Below are positions 42,388 through 45,804 of a stretch of DNA of 45,804 nt, piece after piece. Source of the stretch: an uncultured Rhodospirillales bacterium (lineage in GTDB: Bacteria > Pseudomonadota > Alphaproteobacteria > Kiloniellales > Kiloniellaceae). A program made the translations under genes and the position numbers. The stretch is from assembly GCA_913060675.1 (NCBI GenBank), contig CAJXUS010000034.1:1-45804 (forward strand). Reading direction: 5' to 3'. The notes below the pieces were generated by a model, which had not been told where the DNA came from, did not search any database, and saw only the letters and a list, made by a program, of their open reading frames with translations. The first letter of the stretch is position 1, and each line of letters begins with the position of its first letter.

Positions 42388-42846
42388 TTATATCATTTGT
42401 CTTTGGCTGCTAACAACGTCATCAAATTTCTTAAAGAAATCATCGGCGAGATTTTGGGCGGTTTTGGTCACCAGTTTCGATGCCATATCAGCGATGGTAC
42501 CTTGCATATCACCTGAGGCCTCGAATTCCAAAAGGGTTGTTCCTTCGTCCTTTTCGATCAAAACAACATTGGCTTTGCCCTTTGCTAGACCAGCTATTTT
42601 ACCTTGGCCTTCAGCGGTCATGACGTAAGAGTTCGGAGCATTAATGTCAGAGATTGTAATAAGGCTTTTAAGCTGTGGTTTTATGAACCCCAATTTGAAT
42701 GAAAACACAGCGGTGAATTCTGTGTCGCTATGGCGGATTGCTTCATCACAACGGGGGATGGCCTGTTTTAAAATTTGGGGATCGTTCATAGCCTCCCAAA
42801 CTTTTTGTCGTGGAGAGTTAATAATATAGCGGCCCGTCATTTCCAT
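42388..42846 (-). CDS. CoxG-like SRPBCC-domain protein
   Basis: A 152-residue protein of the carbon-monoxide-dehydrogenase subunit G (CoxG) family, a START/SRPBCC ligand-binding fold. The start MTGRYIINSPRQKVWEAMND is classic; ILKQAIPRCDEAI and YVMTAEGQGKIAGLAKGKANV follow the family pattern, and the C-terminal helix LVTKTAQNLADDFFKKF is present. In CODH operons CoxG helps recruit the enzyme to the membrane, but no coxM, coxS, coxL or other molybdenum hydroxylase gene occurs in the window, so that role is not supported here. It lies 79 bp upstream of the end of the TRAP operon, reading the same way. Confidence 0.85.
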   Translation of the reverse strand: MEMTGRYIINSPRQKVWEAMNDPQILKQAIPRCDEAIRHSDTEFTAVFSFKLGFIKPQLKSLITISDINAPNSYVMTAEGQGKIAGLAKGKANVVLIEKDEGTTLLEFEASGDMQGTIADMASKLVTKTAQNLADDFFKKFDDVVSSQRQMI

Positions 42847-42892
42847 CGTTCAGAATTCCCCCAGTGGTGCGTATAGGTGTTGGTATAAAATG

Positions 42893-42921
42893 GCAAAGAA
42901 AAAGGGGAGCCAAGCTCCCCT
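42893..42921 (-). terminator. Terminator of the TRAP transporter operon
   Basis: Minus-strand AGGGGAGC and GCTCCCCT with a 3-nt loop, followed by a T-rich run (TTTTTCTTT). It lies 4 nt beyond the dctM stop. Confidence 0.9.
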
Positions 42922-42925
42922 ATAA

Positions 42926-44287
42926 CTATTGCTGAACCCCGTAAACGAGGTCAGGCAAGAAAGTAGAGATTATTGGTACATAGGTAATCAGTATCAAGAA
43001 AACCAGTAATATCATCAACCAAGGGAGGGCGGCCTTTACGACAGAGAGTATCGGCATGCCCGTTATACCTGCTGTAACAAAGAGATTAAGCCCTACGGGT
43101 GGCGTAATCATTCCGATTTCCATATTGACCACCATAATGATACCTAGATGAATTGGATCTATACCTAACTGGATTGCAATCGGGAACAGGATTGGTGCCA
43201 TGATCAGCAAGATTGCGGATGGCTCCATAAAGTTTCCGGCAATAAGTAAGAGAATATTGACCACAACCAAGAACATCCAAGGCTCAAGACCAGCACTTGT
43301 AATTGCAGCTGTTATTGTTTGAGGGATACGCTCTGTTGTTAGTACATGCGCAAATAGCATGGCATTTGCGACAATAAATAACAGCATGATTGTTACTTTT
43401 GAAGCTTCAAGAACAGTCTTTTTAACCTCGGGATCAAAGAAGCTTTTCGGAAATGCGATTATATAATCACTAATGCCGAGTGAAGAAGATTCTTTTCCTT
43501 TAAGCGGGCCCATATCTTTATAAACAAAAACAGCAATAATATAGGCGTAGACGGAAGCTACTGCTGCGGCTTCTGTTGGGGTAAAGATACCGCCATAAAT
43601 ACCACCCATAATTATAACAATAAGTAACAATCCCCAAATGGCTTCACTAAAAGCACTGAAAACTTCTGATGCAGATGCTTTGGGGAGTTGGGGAAGCTTC
43701 TTTACACGCGCTGCAACATAAATACCGATCATCAGCATGACGCCAGCAATGATGCCCGGAATGACGCCAGCCATAAACATACGGCCGACAGATACGTCTG
43801 TTGCCGCAGCATAGACAACCATAACAATGGATGGAGGAATTAATATCCCTAGGGTTCCTGCATTACATATGACCCCAGCTGCAAATTCTTTTGAGTATCC
43901 GGCCTTTTGCATACCCGCAATCACAATGGACCCAATAGCAACAACTGTTGCAGGAGAAGATCCGGAAACAGCAGCAAAAAGCATGCAAGCTAATACAGAT
44001 GCTATTGCCATACCTCCACGAAGGTGACCGACACAATCCATTGCAAAACGTATCAATCGTCGAGCAACTCCTCCGGTGGAGAGAAAAGCTGAAGATAAAA
44101 TGAAAAAGGGGATAGCAAGAAGTGTGTAATGCTCCATGGTTTCAAAGAACTTGAGTGAAATCGAACCCAATGAATCATTAGAAAAGAAAATAATGGTCGT
44201 AAGACTGGCTAGTCCAAGTGAAAAGGCGATAGGAGTACCGACCAACAGTAGTAGGAATAACAATATGAAGAGGGTAGCAATTGCCAT
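42926..44287 (-). CDS. dctM: TRAP transporter large permease subunit
   Basis: A 453-residue integral membrane protein of the DctM family, the sodium-coupled channel subunit of a tripartite ATP-independent periplasmic transporter. About 12 hydrophobic helices are visible, with conserved segments GTPIAFSLGLASL, AVSGSSPATVVAIGSI, GTLGILIPPSIVMVVYA and MITPPVGLNLFV. It starts 2 bp after dctQ, so they are translationally linked. With the dctP gene upstream it forms a complete PQM operon. Confidence 0.96.
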   Translation of the reverse strand: MAIATLFILLFLLLLVGTPIAFSLGLASLTTIIFFSNDSLGSISLKFFETMEHYTLLAIPFFILSSAFLSTGGVARRLIRFAMDCVGHLRGGMAIASVLACMLFAAVSGSSPATVVAIGSIVIAGMQKAGYSKEFAAGVICNAGTLGILIPPSIVMVVYAAATDVSVGRMFMAGVIPGIIAGVMLMIGIYVAARVKKLPQLPKASASEVFSAFSEAIWGLLLIVIIMGGIYGGIFTPTEAAAVASVYAYIIAVFVYKDMGPLKGKESSSLGISDYIIAFPKSFFDPEVKKTVLEASKVTIMLLFIVANAMLFAHVLTTERIPQTITAAITSAGLEPWMFLVVVNILLLIAGNFMEPSAILLIMAPILFPIAIQLGIDPIHLGIIMVVNMEIGMITPPVGLNLFVTAGITGMPILSVVKAALPWLMILLVFLILITYVPIISTFLPDLVYGVQQ

Positions 44288-44289
44288 AA

Positions 44290-44841
44290 TTATTTTTCCT
44301 CATTCTTATTGTTATTTGCATCATCGTCCATGAACTGTTCGATCGCGTCTTTACTTTCATCCCCGAGGATGGAGACAGCTTCTTTATTTGTCAGAATGGT
44401 CCAGAAGGCCTGAAGTAAGCGATAGATCAATAACCCCATTCCGATTACTAAAATACTTAAGAAAAGCCATTTTTCGACTGGCATATCGTGGGTTTCAATA
44501 CCTATTTTTTTCAGCTTTCCAACATAAATCCAGCCGCCGTAAAACATGATGGCGCCGTAGATAATGGAGGCTGTTACAGCTAACAGTCCAAATATTCTTT
44601 GAGCTTGGGTACTGAAGATTTTAACGAAGGCGTCCACGCCAATGTGGATATGTGTTTTAACGCCATAGGAAATACCAAAAATAACGAGCCAGGCGAAGAG
44701 ATAGGTAGTGAGTTCCAACGCCCACAAAGCCCCGCTATTGAAAACGTATCGGGCAACGACCTGCGAAAAGGTGACCAGCACCATTGAGGTCATAAGTAGG
44801 ACGATGAAGCTTTCCTCTATGTGCGTGATAATTTTGCTCAT
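44290..44841 (-). CDS. dctQ: TRAP transporter small permease subunit
   Basis: A 183-residue membrane protein with four hydrophobic segments, matching DctQ: EESFIVLLMTSMVLVTFSQV, RYVFNSGALWALELTTYLFA, then FGLLAVTASIIYGAIMFYGG and VEKWLFLSILVIGMGLLIYR. The C-terminal tail is polar and unusually acidic/Asn-rich (DDDANNNKNEEK). It is separated from dctP by 109 bp containing a hairpin and from dctM by 2 bp. Confidence 0.93.
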   Translation of the reverse strand: MSKIITHIEESFIVLLMTSMVLVTFSQVVARYVFNSGALWALELTTYLFAWLVIFGISYGVKTHIHIGVDAFVKIFSTQAQRIFGLLAVTASIIYGAIMFYGGWIYVGKLKKIGIETHDMPVEKWLFLSILVIGMGLLIYRLLQAFWTILTNKEAVSILGDESKDAIEQFMDDDANNNKNEEK

Positions 44842-44940
44842 GGGATAATGCTTCCGGATATCAAAAAGGAGGGCTGTACTGGACCCAGCAAGCCCCCCAT
44901 ATATTAACAGATCAGAATGAAAAGACCGCAGTCTTCTTAA

Positions 44941-44965
44941 TTAGCAGCTCCTAGTTAGCTGCTAA
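44941..44965 (-). promoter_or_regulatory. Intercistronic hairpin at the end of dctP
   Basis: TTAGCAGCT and AGCTGCTAA form a 9-bp stem that overlaps the last codons and stop of dctP. It may stabilise the dctP message or attenuate read-through into dctQM, giving excess binding protein. This is inferred from position. Confidence 0.45.
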
Positions 44966-45753
44966 AGCCGCATCAATCATGTCTTGACCGATATCACCTG
45001 TGAACTCTTTCCATACAGGAGAGAGCTTTGCGCGCCATGCTTCTTTTTGATCGGCAGTCAGTGTGCGAACAACGCCACCAGCGTCGATAACTTTTTGTTT
45101 GTTGTCTTGGTTGATTTTGGCTGAAATTGAATTACGTTCTTGTGAAACTTCAGCAAGAATACGCTCTAGATCAGCACGAATATCAGCTGGAAGGCCTTCC
45201 CAAAATTCTGAAGAAGTTACGATAAGATAATCAAGAATACCGTGGTTACTTTCTGTTACACCATCTTGAACTTCATAGAATTTTTTGGTGTAAATGTTTG
45301 ACCAAGTGTTTTCCTGACCATCAACAACGCCCTGTTGAAGTGCACCATAAACTTCACTGAAAGCCATTTTCTGTGGGTTGGCACCAAGTGTTTTGAAGTT
45401 TGCAACCAAAACGTCTGATGTTTGAACCCTGAATTTCAAGCCTTCGGCATCACTTGGGTTTACAAGGGGTTTGTTTGCAGAAATCTGCTTCATACCATTG
45501 TGCCAATAGCCAAGAGCCCGAAGCCCGCGGTCTTCCATAGCACCAAGAAGCTCAAGGCCTTTTTCACTGTTTTGGAAGCGATCAACGGCAGTAATGTCAT
45601 TAAACAAGAATGGCAAATCGTAGATGCGATATTTTTTAGTGAACTTCTCAAATTTGGAAAGAGAAGGAGCAGCCATCTGAAGATCGCCAAGAAGAATAGC
45701 TTCCAGGGCCTTGTCATCATTATAAAGTGTAGAGTTTGGATAAACTTCTACAA
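44951..45753 (-). CDS. dctP: TRAP transporter solute-binding protein, 5'-truncated
   Basis: A periplasmic DctP-family (C4-dicarboxylate-type) binding protein cut by the adapter at 45754. An ATG lies at 45676, but the frame stays open upstream and encodes VEVYPNSTLYNDDKALEAIL, a conserved DctP segment, so the gene continues beyond the contig. The signal peptide and roughly the first 50-60 residues are missing. Family features present: LQMAAPSLSKF, GLKFRVQTSDV (the Arg that binds the carboxylate), EVYGALQQGVVDGQENTWSN and the C-terminal helices. Dicarboxylate is the likely substrate class, but related carboxylic acids are possible. Confidence 0.93.
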
Positions 45754-45804
45754 CTGTCTCTTATACACATCTGACGCTGCCGACGAAGAGGATAGTGTAG
45801 ATCT
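45754..45804. other. Nextera P5/i5 sequencing adapter (not genomic)
   Basis: CTGTCTCTTATACACATCT (45754-45772) is the reverse complement of the Tn5 mosaic end, followed by GACGCTGCCGACGA of the Nextera read-1 primer. AGAGGATA is then in the index position (from memory, the reverse complement of index S503), followed by GTGTAGATCT of the P5 oligo. It is the counterpart of the P7 adapter at the left end. Confidence 0.98.

Noticed and set aside
44951..45676. dctP as a complete gene starting at ATG 45676
   Set aside because: The frame continues upstream with conserved DctP sequence into the adapter, and no signal peptide follows that ATG.

Overview
This window is one bacterial contig with Illumina Nextera adapter sequence left on both ends: bases 1-54 (P7/i7 side) and 45754-45804 (P5/i5 side). 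True genomic sequence runs from 55 to 45753, and the gene at each end is cut by the adapter. Gene content and order point to a marine-type alphaproteobacterium, probably Rhodospirillales-like. Supporting features are the block alaC-hom-glpX-recJ, a class I PHA synthase, a DctPQM TRAP transporter, glutathione-dependent formaldehyde oxidation, and an MttB/dimethylglycine dehydrogenase pair. Base composition is moderately AT-rich. The genus cannot be named from the sequence alone.

Left part (55-7.9 kb): the tail of a periplasmic solute-binding protein, a LysE/RhtB exporter, an atypical SDR divergent from a LysR regulator, a small lipoprotein, a chemoreceptor with an HBM-type sensor, argC, a small secreted protein and a gamma-carbonic-anhydrase-like protein. 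From 16.0 down to 7.95 kb a five-gene minus-strand operon encodes a complete tripartite RND efflux pump (OMF, MFP, RND) followed by its own response regulator and histidine kinase. Next come phaC, an OmpA-domain lipoprotein with a Gln/Tyr/Gly/Pro-rich middle, then the housekeeping run alaC-hom-glpX-recJ and a DUF1194 protein.

Middle part (25.6-33.9 kb): two nearly identical tRNA-Glu(UUC) units, each with promoter and terminator, bracket a minus-strand operon of two paralogous solute-binding proteins and a membrane histidine kinase. Downstream of the second tRNA is a three-gene cassette: aminotransferase, CDP-alcohol phosphotransferase, nucleotidyltransferase. It looks like a split version of the PntC-type phosphonate-activating enzymes plus a head-group transferase. 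The cassette is flanked by imperfect direct repeats of about 300 bp made of the tRNA terminator plus the 3' end of a lysR gene. The left copy is a lysR pseudogene fragment and the right copy is the tail of the intact lysR. This suggests a tRNA-associated island.

Right part (33.6-45.8 kb): a LysR regulator diverges from a non-pyrrolysine MttB-like methyltransferase and a dimethylglycine/sarcosine dehydrogenase-like flavoprotein with a GcvT domain. Genes for S-(hydroxymethyl)glutathione dehydrogenase and S-formylglutathione hydrolase follow on the other strand. Together they suggest stepwise demethylation of a methylated amine with capture and detoxification of C1 units. An alpha/beta hydrolase, a CoxG-like protein and a TRAP transporter (dctM, dctQ, partial dctP) end the contig.
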